64,000 nt of DNA, from positions 1-64,000 of the forward strand of contig NZ_JPKG01000063.1 in assembly GCF_000735605.1 (NCBI RefSeq), written 5' to 3'. Source of the DNA: Allobosea sp. LC85. Lineage in GTDB: Bacteria > Pseudomonadota > Alphaproteobacteria > Rhizobiales > Beijerinckiaceae. This document shows, piece by piece, positions 25,443 through 33,710 of this stretch. Each line of letters opens with the position of its first letter. The first letter of the stretch is position 1. The position numbers and the translations under genes were made by a program. The notes below the pieces were generated by a model. It searched no databases. It had not been told where the DNA came from and saw only the letters and a list, made by a program, of their open reading frames with translations.

Positions 25443-27275
25443 TCAATACACCCGCGCCTTGGGCTTGATGTACTCGATATCGTTCGAGAGCGTGTAGGTA
25501 TGGACCGGGCGGTCGTCGAGCGTGACGGTCCGCTTCTCGTCGTCGATCCAGGACAGGGTGTGCTTCATCCAGTCCTTGTCGTCGCGCTCCGGATAGTCCT
25601 CACGGGCATGCGCGCCACGGCTTTCCGGACGATTCAGCGCCGAATCCATGGTGACGACGGCCTGGGTGATCAGGTTGTCGAACTCGAGTGTCTCGACCAG
25701 GTCCGAGTTCCAGATCAGCGAACGGTCGGTGGTCGCGATGTCGGAGGCCCCGGCCCAGACCTCGTGGATCAGCTTGTGGCCTTCCTGCAGCGTCTCGCCG
25801 GTGCGGTAGACGGCGCAGTTGTCCTGCATCGTCTTCTGCATGCGGTTGCGCAGCTCTGCCGTCGGCGTGCCGCCCGAGGCGTTGCGGAACTTGTCGAGGC
25901 GGGTCAACGCGAGATCGGCCGAGGACTTCGGCAGTTCGGGCTGCTTTTCGCCCGGCGTGACGATTTCGGCGCAGCGCAGGCCTGCGGCACGACCGAAGAC
26001 GACGAGATCGATCAGCGAATTCGAGCCGAGGCGGTTGGCGCCATGCACCGAGACGCAAGCCGCCTCGCCGATCGCCATCAGGCCGGGCACCACGGTGTCC
26101 GGATTGCCGTCGACCTTGGTCAGCACCTCGCCATGATAGTTCGTCGGGATGCCACCCATGTTGTAGTGCACCGTCGGCAGGACCGGGATCGGCTCACGGG
26201 TGACATCGACGCCGGCGAAGATTTTTGCGCTCTCCGAGATGCCCGGCAGGCGCTCGTGCAGGATCTTCGGGTCGAGATGGTCGAGATGCAGGTAGATGTG
26301 GTCGCCGTTCTTGCCGACGCCGCGCCCACCACGGATCTCCATGGTCATCGAGCGCGAGACGACGTCGCGCGACGCCAGATCCTTGGCCGAGGGAGCGTAA
26401 CGCTCCATGAAGCGCTCGCCCTCGGAATTGGTGAGATAACCGCCCTCGCCGCGGGCCCCCTCGGTGATGAGGCAGCCGGCGCCATAGATACCGGTCGGGT
26501 GGAACTGCACGAATTCCATGTCCTGCAGCGGCAGGCCGGCGCGCAGCACCATGCCGCCACCGTCACCGGTGCAGGTATGGGCCGAGGTCGCCGAGAAATA
26601 GGCGCGGCCATAGCCGCCGGTCGCCATGATCGCCATCTTCGAGCGGAAGCGATGCAGCGTGCCGTCATCGAGCTTGAGCGCGATCACGCCCCGGCACACG
26701 CCATCCTCGTCCATGATCAGGTCGATGGCGAAGTACTCGATGAAGAACTCTGTATTGTAGCGCAGCGCCTGGCCATAGAGCGTGTGCAGCATGGCATGGC
26801 CGGTGCGGTCGGCAGCGGCGCAGGTGCGCTGGGCCGGGGGACCGTTGCCGAAATCGGTGGTCATGCCGCCGAAGGGACGCTGATAGATCTTGCCGTCTTC
26901 GGTGCGCGAGAAGGGCACGCCCCAATGCTCGAGCTCATAGACCGCCGCCGGCGCGTTGCGCACCAGATACTCGATCGCATCCTGGTCGCCGAGCCAGTCC
27001 GACCCCTTGACGGTGTCGTACATGTGCCACTGCCAGGTGTCCTTGCCCATGTTGCCAAGCGAAGCGGCAACGCCGCCCTGCGCCGCGACAGTGTGCGAGC
27101 GGGTCGGGAACACCTTGGAGATGCAGGCAGTCCTCAGGCCCGCCTGCGAGCAGCCGACCGTCGCGCGCAAGCCCGCACCGCCGGCGCCGACGACCACGAC
27201 GTCGAAGGTGTGATCGGTGATCGGGTAGGCCTGGCCGGTATAGGCCGGGACCGATTGGGCTCTGGTGATGGCCAT
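25443..27275 (-). CDS. sdhA: Succinate dehydrogenase flavoprotein subunit
   Basis: 610-residue catalytic subunit oxidising succinate to fumarate. The FAD-binding motif is VVVVGAGGAGLRATVG, and the histidine that binds FAD covalently lies in TRSHTVAAQGGVAASLGN. Substrate-site features HPTGIYGAGCLITEGARGEG and the C-terminal ESRGAHAREDYPERDD region are intact. The start at 27275 (MAITRAQ) gives the usual length; an upstream in-frame ATG at 27320 would overlap sdhD. Lies between sdhD and sdhB in one operon. Confidence 0.98.
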   Translation of the reverse strand: MAITRAQSVPAYTGQAYPITDHTFDVVVVGAGGAGLRATVGCSQAGLRTACISKVFPTRSHTVAAQGGVAASLGNMGKDTWQWHMYDTVKGSDWLGDQDAIEYLVRNAPAAVYELEHWGVPFSRTEDGKIYQRPFGGMTTDFGNGPPAQRTCAAADRTGHAMLHTLYGQALRYNTEFFIEYFAIDLIMDEDGVCRGVIALKLDDGTLHRFRSKMAIMATGGYGRAYFSATSAHTCTGDGGGMVLRAGLPLQDMEFVQFHPTGIYGAGCLITEGARGEGGYLTNSEGERFMERYAPSAKDLASRDVVSRSMTMEIRGGRGVGKNGDHIYLHLDHLDPKILHERLPGISESAKIFAGVDVTREPIPVLPTVHYNMGGIPTNYHGEVLTKVDGNPDTVVPGLMAIGEAACVSVHGANRLGSNSLIDLVVFGRAAGLRCAEIVTPGEKQPELPKSSADLALTRLDKFRNASGGTPTAELRNRMQKTMQDNCAVYRTGETLQEGHKLIHEVWAGASDIATTDRSLIWNSDLVETLEFDNLITQAVVTMDSALNRPESRGAHAREDYPERDDKDWMKHTLSWIDDEKRTVTLDDRPVHTYTLSNDIEYIKPKARVY

Positions 27276-27280
27276 CGGGT

Positions 27281-27673
27281 TCAGCCTCCGAAAGAGAGTT
27301 TCAGGATCGCGAAGACGCAAGCCGCGCCGATCGCGATCGCAAAGAAGGTGTTGGCCATCACAGCGAGGATCTTCAGCCCCTCGTGGTGGACGTAGTCCTC
27401 GATCACGACCTGCATGCCGAGGCGCATGTGGACCGCACCCGACAGGGTGAAGAGCAGCATCAGGATCGCGACCAGCGGATGCGACAGCGTCGCTACCGCA
27501 GCCGCATAGGGCTTGCCGAAGAGCGAGATCACAACGCCGAGGAAGATGATCGTCAGGAAGACGTTCGCCACGGCAGTGACGCGCTGCAGCCAGAAATGGC
27601 CAGTGCCGGACCTGGCCGAGCCGAGACCGCGGACGCGGCCGAGCGGGGTACGCATGGAAGAATTTGACGACAT
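27281..27673 (-). CDS. sdhD: Succinate dehydrogenase membrane anchor subunit D
   Basis: 130-residue small membrane anchor with three predicted spans. The family signature is visible: GSARSGTGHFWLQRVTAVAN near the N-terminus and GAVHMRLGMQVVIEDYVH, whose His is the likely heme b ligand and whose Asp-Tyr pair borders the quinone site. GGAG seven bases before the ATG fixes the start. It begins 11 bases after sdhC and ends 5 bases before sdhA. Confidence 0.95.
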   Translation of the reverse strand: MSSNSSMRTPLGRVRGLGSARSGTGHFWLQRVTAVANVFLTIIFLGVVISLFGKPYAAAVATLSHPLVAILMLLFTLSGAVHMRLGMQVVIEDYVHHEGLKILAVMANTFFAIAIGAACVFAILKLSFGG

Positions 27674-27684
27674 GGCGAAACTCC

Positions 27685-28080
27685 TCAGCGCATCGCGTAG
27701 GCGACGATCCAGAGCAGGATCGTCAGGCCAGCCGAGACGAAGACGCTGTACTTCGCCATGTTCGTGCGCGTCTCAAGGTCGTAGCCGTGCCCCAGATCCC
27801 AGACAAAATGGCGCAAGCCGCCAACCATGTGGTGCAGGAGCGCAAAGGAATAGCCGAACAGCACGAGGCGCCCCAGGAAGGAGCCGGCGATCGCCTGAGC
27901 CGTTTCATAAGCCGCCGGCCCCGAGGCGGCAGCGACGAGCCAGGCGGCGATAAGCACTGTGCCGGCATAGAGCGCCGAGCCGGTGGCACGATGCGCGATC
28001 GACATCGCCATGGTCCAGGACCAGCGGTAGATTTGCAGATGCGGCGAAAGCGGGCGCGCGATCGGTTTGGTTTCGGCCAA
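27685..28080 (-). CDS. sdhC: Succinate dehydrogenase cytochrome b556 subunit
   Basis: 131-residue membrane subunit C of complex II with three spans. Diagnostic motifs are RPLSPHLQIYRWSWTMAMSI near the N-terminus with the quinone-site Ser/Arg region, AHRATGSALYAG, and HHMVGGLRHFVWDLGHG with the heme-ligand histidine. The start appears to be TTG at 28080: GGAG lies eight bases upstream, the length is normal, and no ATG or GTG is available. First gene of the operon; its 157-bp leader carries two palindromes (28101-28116 and 28128-28169). Confidence 0.93.
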   Translation of the reverse strand: MAETKPIARPLSPHLQIYRWSWTMAMSIAHRATGSALYAGTVLIAAWLVAAASGPAAYETAQAIAGSFLGRLVLFGYSFALLHHMVGGLRHFVWDLGHGYDLETRTNMAKYSVFVSAGLTILLWIVAYAMR

Positions 28081-28100
28081 GGTGAACTCTCCGACTCTGC

Positions 28101-28116
28101 GGCCCGCCGGCGGGCC
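28101..28116. promoter_or_regulatory. GC-rich 16-bp palindrome before sdhC
   Basis: GGCCCGCC followed by its exact reverse complement, ending about 21 bases upstream of the sdhC TTG start. It could form a stable hairpin close to the ribosome-binding site or be a protein site. Confidence 0.4.
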
Positions 28117-28127
28117 CGATCCATTTG

Positions 28128-28169
28128 GGAATGGTTCTAGAGTGATTGGCTCTCTATAGAAACCATTCC
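28128..28169. promoter_or_regulatory. Long inverted repeat in sdh leader
   Basis: Perfect 9-bp arms GGAATGGTT (28128-28136) and AACCATTCC (28161-28169) enclose a further TAGAG/CTCTA pair. It lies in the sdhC leader or promoter region. An operator or an RNA stem-loop controlling the sdh operon are both possible. Confidence 0.45.
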
Positions 28170-28237
28170 GGCGCTGCAATGCGAGGCAGCGAATCGCTGG
28201 TTACATAAATCTCAAACTGTAACTTTATGCTTACGCA

Positions 28238-29311
28238 TCAGCGCGGCAGCAGCACCCAGTAATCCAGATCAAGGATGACGCCACCGGCATATTGATCGCC
28301 CAGCTTCAAGGGGTACTCGTTGCAGGGCAGGTTCTTGGTCGCGACGAGCCGCAGACGCAGGGCGCCGACATCGCTTCGGCCCGGCAACTCGGCCTTCTCC
28401 AGCACTTCGCTCCAGGCATAGACCGTGTCGCCCGCGAAAAGTGGCGCGACATGCCTCCCGCCGTTGATCGCAGCGATATGAAGGCAGTTGCCGAGGCCGT
28501 TGAACGAAAGGGCACGGGCCAGGCTGATGACATGGCCGCCATAGATCAGCCTTTTGCCGAAACGCGTCTCGCGCGCGCTGTAGGCGTCGAAATGTACTTT
28601 TGCGGTGTTCTGGTAGAGGCGGGTGGCGAGCTGATGCTCGGCCTCCTCCACCGTCATGCCGTCAACATGGTCGATGCTCTCGCCGACCGCATAATGGCCC
28701 CAGCGAAACGCCGAGCCTGCGAGCGCATCATCGTAAGCGGTGAGATCAAGCGCCGGGCAGCCCTCGCCGAGTTCTTCGGGAGCGACGGCCTTCGGCAATT
28801 CAGGCACCTGCTCGGCATGGGCCGGGGTTCCCGGCGCGCGTTTGCGCACCAGCACCCAGCGCGCATAGCTCAGCACGATTTCGCCATGCTGGTTGCGGCC
28901 GATCGAGCGGACATAGACGATACCGGCATCGCCCGCCGAGGTCTGCTTCAGGCCGATCACCTCCGAAGTGGTCGACAAGGTGTCGCCCGGATAGACCGGC
29001 CTGAGGAAGCGTCCATCCGCATAGCCAAGATTGGCAACGGCATTCAGCGAGACGTCCGGCACCGTCTTGCCGAAGACGATATGGAAGACCAGCAGATCAT
29101 CGATCGGCGCCGCGGGATAACCGACCGCGCGTGCGAAGCTGTCCGAAGACTGCACGGCGAAGCGCGGCCCATAGAGCGCCGTATAGAGCGAGACATCGCC
29201 GCTGGTCACGGTACGTGGCGTCGCATGGACGATCGTCTCGCCCAGCCGGAAATCCTCGAAGAAGCGGCCGGGGCTGGTTTTGGAAGCAGTCAGCGTCGCG
29301 GTCTGGGACAT
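28238..29311 (-). CDS. MaoC-family dehydratase, mesaconyl-CoA hydratase type
   Basis: 357-residue protein with two hotdog (MaoC) halves, the layout and length of mesaconyl-CoA hydratase (beta-methylmalyl-CoA dehydratase, Mch/MeaC) of the ethylmalonyl-CoA pathway. Visible family segments are GRFFEDFRLGETIVHATPRT, SGDVSLYTALYGPRFAVQSS, and RLIYGGHVISLARALSFNGL in the second half. The known enzyme interconverts beta-methylmalyl-CoA and mesaconyl-CoA. It lies directly upstream of sdhCDAB on the same strand and a CoA ester lyase gene lies 2 kb away, a combination often seen in Hyphomicrobiales. The exact substrate is by family resemblance. Confidence 0.85.
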   Translation of the reverse strand: MSQTATLTASKTSPGRFFEDFRLGETIVHATPRTVTSGDVSLYTALYGPRFAVQSSDSFARAVGYPAAPIDDLLVFHIVFGKTVPDVSLNAVANLGYADGRFLRPVYPGDTLSTTSEVIGLKQTSAGDAGIVYVRSIGRNQHGEIVLSYARWVLVRKRAPGTPAHAEQVPELPKAVAPEELGEGCPALDLTAYDDALAGSAFRWGHYAVGESIDHVDGMTVEEAEHQLATRLYQNTAKVHFDAYSARETRFGKRLIYGGHVISLARALSFNGLGNCLHIAAINGGRHVAPLFAGDTVYAWSEVLEKAELPGRSDVGALRLRLVATKNLPCNEYPLKLGDQYAGGVILDLDYWVLLPR

Positions 29312-29491
29312 CGGCGTCTCGCGTCTGGTCAGGCGGCCGGATTGTGCGCTGCCGTGAGAGCCTGCGTCCAGTCTCGCGCCGCTGCGACGATGGGGTAAGG
29401 CGCACGCCCGGAATGGTCGGACCAGAGCCGACCACCCTGCGAATGGACCTCGCGGCTCTCCGCTTCGCCGCGACAGGAAATGGCGCGAAGC

Positions 29492-31204
29492 CTACGCCAC
29501 AATCGCCTGCAGCTTGGCGAGATCGACATTCGCGCCGCAGACCAGCACGCCGAGGCGCTCGCCCGCAGCAGGCTTGTAGGCTCCCGAGATCAGCGCGCCG
29601 AAGGCAGCCGCCCCACCGGGCTCCACGGCCAGGCGGAAATCGCGCCAGAGCCGCGCCTGCGCCTCGGTGATCGCGGCATCCGGCACCAGCGCAACGTGAT
29701 CGACCGTGTCCTTGCAAGCGTCATAGACGAGCTGGCCGACATTTCGGGCGCCGAGCGAATCCGCTGCCACCGAAGCGACATCGACCGCCACCGGCCCCTT
29801 GGCCTCGAGCGCTGCCTGCAAGGCACGCGAGCCGGCGGGCTCGACGCCGACCACCTTGACCTTCGATCCCGCGAACCAGGAGGCGATTCCCGAGATCAGC
29901 CCGCCGCCGCCGACTGCGACAAGCACGGTATCGAGATCCGGCTCCTGCAGATCCCACTCGCGCCCGAGCGTGCCCTGGCCAGCAATGGTCTCGACCGCTG
30001 CGAAGGGGTGGATCTTGAGCGCCCCGGTTTCCGCGACGAACCGGTCGCAAGCAGCCTGCGCATCGTCATATTGCGCGCCACCGACCACGGCCTCAGCGCC
30101 GAAACGCCGGATCGCCTCGATTTTGGCCGCAGGCGAAATCTCCGGCACGAAGATCGTCGCCTTCACGCCGCGCTCGCGCGCCGCATAGGCCACCGCTGCG
30201 CCGTGGTTGCCGCCGGATGCCGCCGAAACCCCGGCAGCGGGCACCGGCAGGGACAGCAGGTTGTTGAAGGCCCCGCGCGTCTTGAAGGACCCAGCATGCT
30301 GCAGGCATTCGAGCTTGAGCGAGATGTCTCCCGCAGTTCCGAGCGCACCCTTGCCCAAGCGTATGACCGGCGTGACGCGAGCATGGCCAGCGATGCGCGC
30401 GGCAGCCGCCTCGATCATGGAACGGGACACCGGACGGTCGGACATGGCGCGATCCTGATAGGCTGGGCGATCCGGCGCGAAGGTCCAGATCGCGATGGGA
30501 AGCCCGTGGCTATCGCGTCCCGGCGGATCGGGGAAGGGCTTTCCACGCCCGCCCCGGATGTGCCTGGCGACGATCAGCGCCGCAAGAGCATCCAGCATAT
30601 CGTCTGCCGCAGCCCCGCGCGGCGGCCATGCGTGAACGCTCTCGGCGGGCAAGCCTGCCGCAATCAGCAGCGCCCGTCGTTCGGCCATGCCCTCGGGATT
30701 GATCGCGCCCTTGACCTTCTTCGGGTTCAGAAGCGGAGCGCCGCGCATCGTCCGAAAGGCCAGTTCGGGATGGGTTTCATAGACGCGCTCGCGCCACACC
30801 GGCTGTTCCCGCAACAAGCCGTCGATCTGCCGAATTTTCGGGAACAGGAAGAAGCTCTGCTTCGAGACCTTGCGAGGCGGCTCGGAGGTCGCAACCGCCA
30901 CGCCACAGGCCTCCAGATACTCTGCAGCCTGGACTGCCAAGCGCGACGGAATGGAGAACACAGAGGATTGCCGCTCGCCAAGCAGGCTGCGCACTGCCTG
31001 CTCGGGACCGCGTCCGGAGCCGACAATCCGATCAGGCAGGCCGATCGGCATATCGACCGCCACGAGATCAGGCGGCTCCGATCCCTCAAAGAGCTCGGAG
31101 AAATGCGAGATCACGCGCAACTGCGGACGCGCGAGCGCGGCGTCATCAAGGACGGCGACAACCCAGCCCGCCTTGCAGCCGTCGACACCGGCGATCCAGC
31201 CCAT
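29492..31204 (-). CDS. Fusion: DUF429 domain plus serine/threonine ammonia-lyase
   Basis: One uninterrupted frame of 570 residues joins two normally separate proteins. Residues 1 to about 245 are a DUF429 domain (start GWIAGVDGCKAGWVVAVLDD, later LVAVDMPIGLPD and YETHPELAFR; predicted nuclease-like fold, function unknown). Residues 254-570 are a fold-type II PLP enzyme: PLP lysine at about 308 in GSFKTRGAFN, SGGNHG phosphate loop, GGGGLISG glycine loop. That part resembles serine/threonine dehydratases, which deaminate Ser or Thr to a 2-oxoacid. An internal ATG at 30445 with AGGA seven bases upstream could give a free 317-residue dehydratase, so a true fusion and dual initiation are both possible. 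Confidence 0.8.
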   Translation of the reverse strand: MGWIAGVDGCKAGWVVAVLDDAALARPQLRVISHFSELFEGSEPPDLVAVDMPIGLPDRIVGSGRGPEQAVRSLLGERQSSVFSIPSRLAVQAAEYLEACGVAVATSEPPRKVSKQSFFLFPKIRQIDGLLREQPVWRERVYETHPELAFRTMRGAPLLNPKKVKGAINPEGMAERRALLIAAGLPAESVHAWPPRGAAADDMLDALAALIVARHIRGGRGKPFPDPPGRDSHGLPIAIWTFAPDRPAYQDRAMSDRPVSRSMIEAAAARIAGHARVTPVIRLGKGALGTAGDISLKLECLQHAGSFKTRGAFNNLLSLPVPAAGVSAASGGNHGAAVAYAARERGVKATIFVPEISPAAKIEAIRRFGAEAVVGGAQYDDAQAACDRFVAETGALKIHPFAAVETIAGQGTLGREWDLQEPDLDTVLVAVGGGGLISGIASWFAGSKVKVVGVEPAGSRALQAALEAKGPVAVDVASVAADSLGARNVGQLVYDACKDTVDHVALVPDAAITEAQARLWRDFRLAVEPGGAAAFGALISGAYKPAAGERLGVLVCGANVDLAKLQAIVA

Positions 31205-31304
31205 CCGTCCCCCTCTTCACCTTTCGATGAACTGTCGTTGCATTGCGGTCGCGTCTAGTGTGCATTGCAGCGAAATCCGATCAGCCGTCGTTAAGGAGTC
31301 TCCC

Positions 31305-32180
31305 ATGACAGCGATCCGCCCACGCCGCAGCGTCCTCTATATGCCTGGTTCGAACGCGCGTGCGCTCGAAAAGGCTCGCGAGATTGCCGCCGACGCCCTG
31401 ATTCTTGATCTGGAAGATGCCGTCGCCCCGGATTCCAAGGACATGGCGCGCGAGCAGGTCTGCGCCGCGGTGAAGGCCGGAGGTTATGGCCGGCGCGAAC
31501 TGGTCATTCGCGTCAACGGCGTCGACACTCCCTGGTTCGAAGCGGATCTTGCCGCGGCAACCGAGGCCAAGCCCGATGCGATCCTGATCCCGAAAGTCTC
31601 GGCCCCTGAAACCCTGATCGAGATCGGCCACAAACTGACCGGCCTTTGGGCCGATCCAGCCATCCGGATCTGGGCGATGATCGAGACACCGCTCGCCGTC
31701 CTGGACGCCGCGCGCATTGCCGCGGCGGCGAAGGACCCCTCGACGCGGCTCGTCTGTTTCGTGATGGGCACGAACGATCTCGCCAAGGAAACCCGCGCCC
31801 GCTTCGTGCCTGGCCGTGCGCCGATGCTGCCTTGGCTGGTAACGGCCATCCTCGCCGCCCGTGCCCATGGCATCGACATCGTCGATGGCGTCTATAACGA
31901 TCTCAAGAACGAGGATGGCTTTGCGGCCGAATGCGAGCAGGGCCGCGATCTCGGCTTCGATGGCAAGACGCTGATCCATCCTGCCCAGGTCGCTGCGGCC
32001 AATGCCACATTCGCACCGGACGATCATGAACTTGCCCGCGCCAAGGCGATCATCACCGCTTTCGAACAGCCGGAGAACGCCGACAAGGGCGCGATCCAGC
32101 TCGACGGCCGCATGGTCGAGCGGCTCCATGCCGAGATGGCCAGGCGCGTCGTGGCGCTGAGCGAGGCGATCGCAGCGTAA
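31305..32180 (+). CDS. CoA ester lyase (HpcH/HpaI, CitE-like)
   Basis: 291-residue TIM-barrel protein of the citrate lyase beta/malyl-CoA lyase family. Landmarks are RRSVLYMPGSNARALEKA, the metal-binding DLEDAVAPDSK, IWAMIETPLAVLD with a second acidic ligand, and DGKTLIHPAQ. Family members cleave or hydrolyse malyl-, beta-methylmalyl- or citramalyl-CoA. Length and motifs are closer to CitE-like and malyl-CoA thioesterase types than to classical Mcl1. AAGGAG six bases before the ATG fixes the start. With the nearby mesaconyl-CoA-hydratase-type gene it points to C4/C5 CoA-ester metabolism, possibly the ethylmalonyl-CoA route. Confidence 0.88.
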   Translation: MTAIRPRRSVLYMPGSNARALEKAREIAADALILDLEDAVAPDSKDMAREQVCAAVKAGGYGRRELVIRVNGVDTPWFEADLAAATEAKPDAILIPKVSAPETLIEIGHKLTGLWADPAIRIWAMIETPLAVLDAARIAAAAKDPSTRLVCFVMGTNDLAKETRARFVPGRAPMLPWLVTAILAARAHGIDIVDGVYNDLKNEDGFAAECEQGRDLGFDGKTLIHPAQVAAANATFAPDDHELARAKAIITAFEQPENADKGAIQLDGRMVERLHAEMARRVVALSEAIAA

Positions 32181-32234
32181 CCCACGCGTGCCCGGCTTTG
32201 CGCCGGGGCCTGTCTTGATCCGGGTGACGGGACG

Positions 32235-32267
32235 CCATCATGGCCGGGACGGGCCCGGCCATGATGG
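32235..32267. terminator. Hairpin between convergent lyase and ppa genes
   Basis: Perfect 14-bp arms (32235-32248 and 32254-32267) around a 5-nt loop lie in the 106-bp convergent gap. There is no T-run, but the long GC-rich stem and location fit a bidirectional terminator or a REP-like element. Confidence 0.5.
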
Positions 32268-32286
32268 AGAATACGGGCGTCTGGCC

Positions 32287-32823
32287 TCAGCCCTTGGCTT
32301 TCTTGGCCCGCTCCATCGCCTCGACGATGAGCTGCTTTGCCTTGGTGGCATCGCCCCAGCCGGTGAGCTTCACCCATTTGCCGGGCTCGAGATCCTTGTA
32401 GTGCTCGAAAAAGTGCTGGATCTGGTCGAGCGTGATCTTCGGCAGGTCGGTGTAGTTATGGACGTTCTCGTAGCGCTTGGTGAGCTTCGGCACCGGCACG
32501 GCGATGATCTTCTCGTCACCGCCGCCCTCGTCCTCCATCATCATCACGCCGATCGGGCGGACCGCGATATAGGAGCCTGGAATCAGGGGGCGCGTATTGG
32601 CGACCAGCACATCGCAGGGGTCGCCATCCTCGGACAGCGTATGCGGGATGAAACCGTAGTTCCCGGGATAACGCATCGGGGTGTAGAGGAAGCGATCGAC
32701 GAAGAGCGTGCCGGCTTCCTTGTCCATCTCGTACTTGATCGGCTCTCCACCAATGGCCACCTCGATGACCACATTGACTTCGTCAGGCGGATTCTTGCCG
32801 ATGGAGATGGCGTCTAGGCGCAT
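32287..32823 (-). CDS. ppa: Inorganic pyrophosphatase
   Basis: 178-residue family I soluble pyrophosphatase, hydrolysing pyrophosphate released by biosynthesis and so pulling those reactions forward. The signature EDGDPCDVLV holds the metal-binding aspartates, with further landmarks VDRFLYTPMRYPGNYGFIP and the C-terminal GWGDATKAKQLIVEA. The start at 32823 (MRLDAIS) matches family N-termini; the upstream in-frame ATG at 32889 is unsupported. Convergent with the CoA ester lyase gene. Confidence 0.97.
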   Translation of the reverse strand: MRLDAISIGKNPPDEVNVVIEVAIGGEPIKYEMDKEAGTLFVDRFLYTPMRYPGNYGFIPHTLSEDGDPCDVLVANTRPLIPGSYIAVRPIGVMMMEDEGGGDEKIIAVPVPKLTKRYENVHNYTDLPKITLDQIQHFFEHYKDLEPGKWVKLTGWGDATKAKQLIVEAMERAKKAKG

Positions 32824-32978
32824 GGGTGGTCTTACCTGTTGAGACAAAAAACTGGCGCGCCTTATGCGCGCTGTAGCGCAAAAGTCCAAGCCCGACCTTT
32901 AGGTCGACCGGGGTATCGGGGTTTGCGCAGGGCCGTGGCCACTGATATCGGGCTGCAGATGAACAAGGATGGAACTTT

Positions 32979-33704
32979 GTGGTGCTGAACCGGCTGCGCC
33001 CCGACGATCAGCGTTATGCGCGGCGAATGGCCCGCATCGCGCGCTGGGATCGGCCGATTTCCGGCCGGGCCGACCGGCTGCGCGCCTGGGCCAACATGCT
33101 GCTGGTCGATCATGGCATCTTCCGCTTGGCCTATCTTAATGCCCACAGGGTCACGCCGCGCCTCTGGCGCGCGGCCCAGCCTGCGCCCACCGACATCGCC
33201 TGGTTCGCGCGTCAGGGTGTCAAGACGATCGTCAACCTGCGCGGAGGCCGCGAGCACGGTGCCTGGCCGCTGCAGCGCGAAGCCTGCGAACGCCACGGCA
33301 TCGCACTGGTCGAGTTCGTCCTGCGTTCGCGTGGCGCCCCTGATCGCGAGACGATCCTCGGCTCCAAGGCCTTCTTCGAAGGCCTGAAGGAACCGGCGCT
33401 GGTGCATTGCAAATCGGGCGCGGACCGGGCCGGGTTTTTCTCGGCGCTCTATTTGCTGGTGCATGAGAACCGTCCGCTCGACGAAGCCATGAAACAGCTT
33501 TCGTTGCGCTACGGACATTTCCGCTTCGCCAAGACCGGGATTCTCGACGCGTTCTTCGAAGCCTATGCCCGCGATGGCGAAGCCAAGGGCATCGCCTTCC
33601 TCGACTGGGTCGAGCGCAGCTACGATCCCGAGGCGCTCGAGAGAGACTTCAAAACCGGCTTTCTGTCGTCGCTGATCGCCGACCGGCTGATCCGGCGCGA
33701 ATAA
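32979..33704 (+). CDS. Dual-specificity/tyrosine phosphatase family protein
   Basis: 241-residue protein with the P-loop phosphatase motif HCKSGADRAG (Cys144, Arg150) preceded by a GVKTIVNLRGG segment and YLNAHRVTPRLWRAAQP, as in atypical dual-specificity phosphatases. A general-acid Asp is not certain by eye. It would dephosphorylate proteins, lipids or another phosphomonoester in the cytoplasm; the substrate is unknown. The GTG at 32979 has AAGGA nine bases upstream. It ends 6 bases from the convergent flippase gene. Confidence 0.85.
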   Translation: MVLNRLRPDDQRYARRMARIARWDRPISGRADRLRAWANMLLVDHGIFRLAYLNAHRVTPRLWRAAQPAPTDIAWFARQGVKTIVNLRGGREHGAWPLQREACERHGIALVEFVLRSRGAPDRETILGSKAFFEGLKEPALVHCKSGADRAGFFSALYLLVHENRPLDEAMKQLSLRYGHFRFAKTGILDAFFEAYARDGEAKGIAFLDWVERSYDPEALERDFKTGFLSSLIADRLIRRE

Positions 33705-33710
33705 ACCTGC

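Noticed and set aside
25500..27395. 631-codon frame antisense to sdhA
   Set aside because: It is opposite a gene with intact FAD and substrate motifs and has no recognisable domain.
29329..29529. Possible 66-residue minus-strand gene between the fusion gene and the MaoC gene
   Set aside because: The C-terminal part (GRAPYPIVAAARDWTQAL) looks protein-like, but there is no clear start, ribosome-binding site or family, and it overlaps the end of the ammonia-lyase; it might be a remnant but is not supported.
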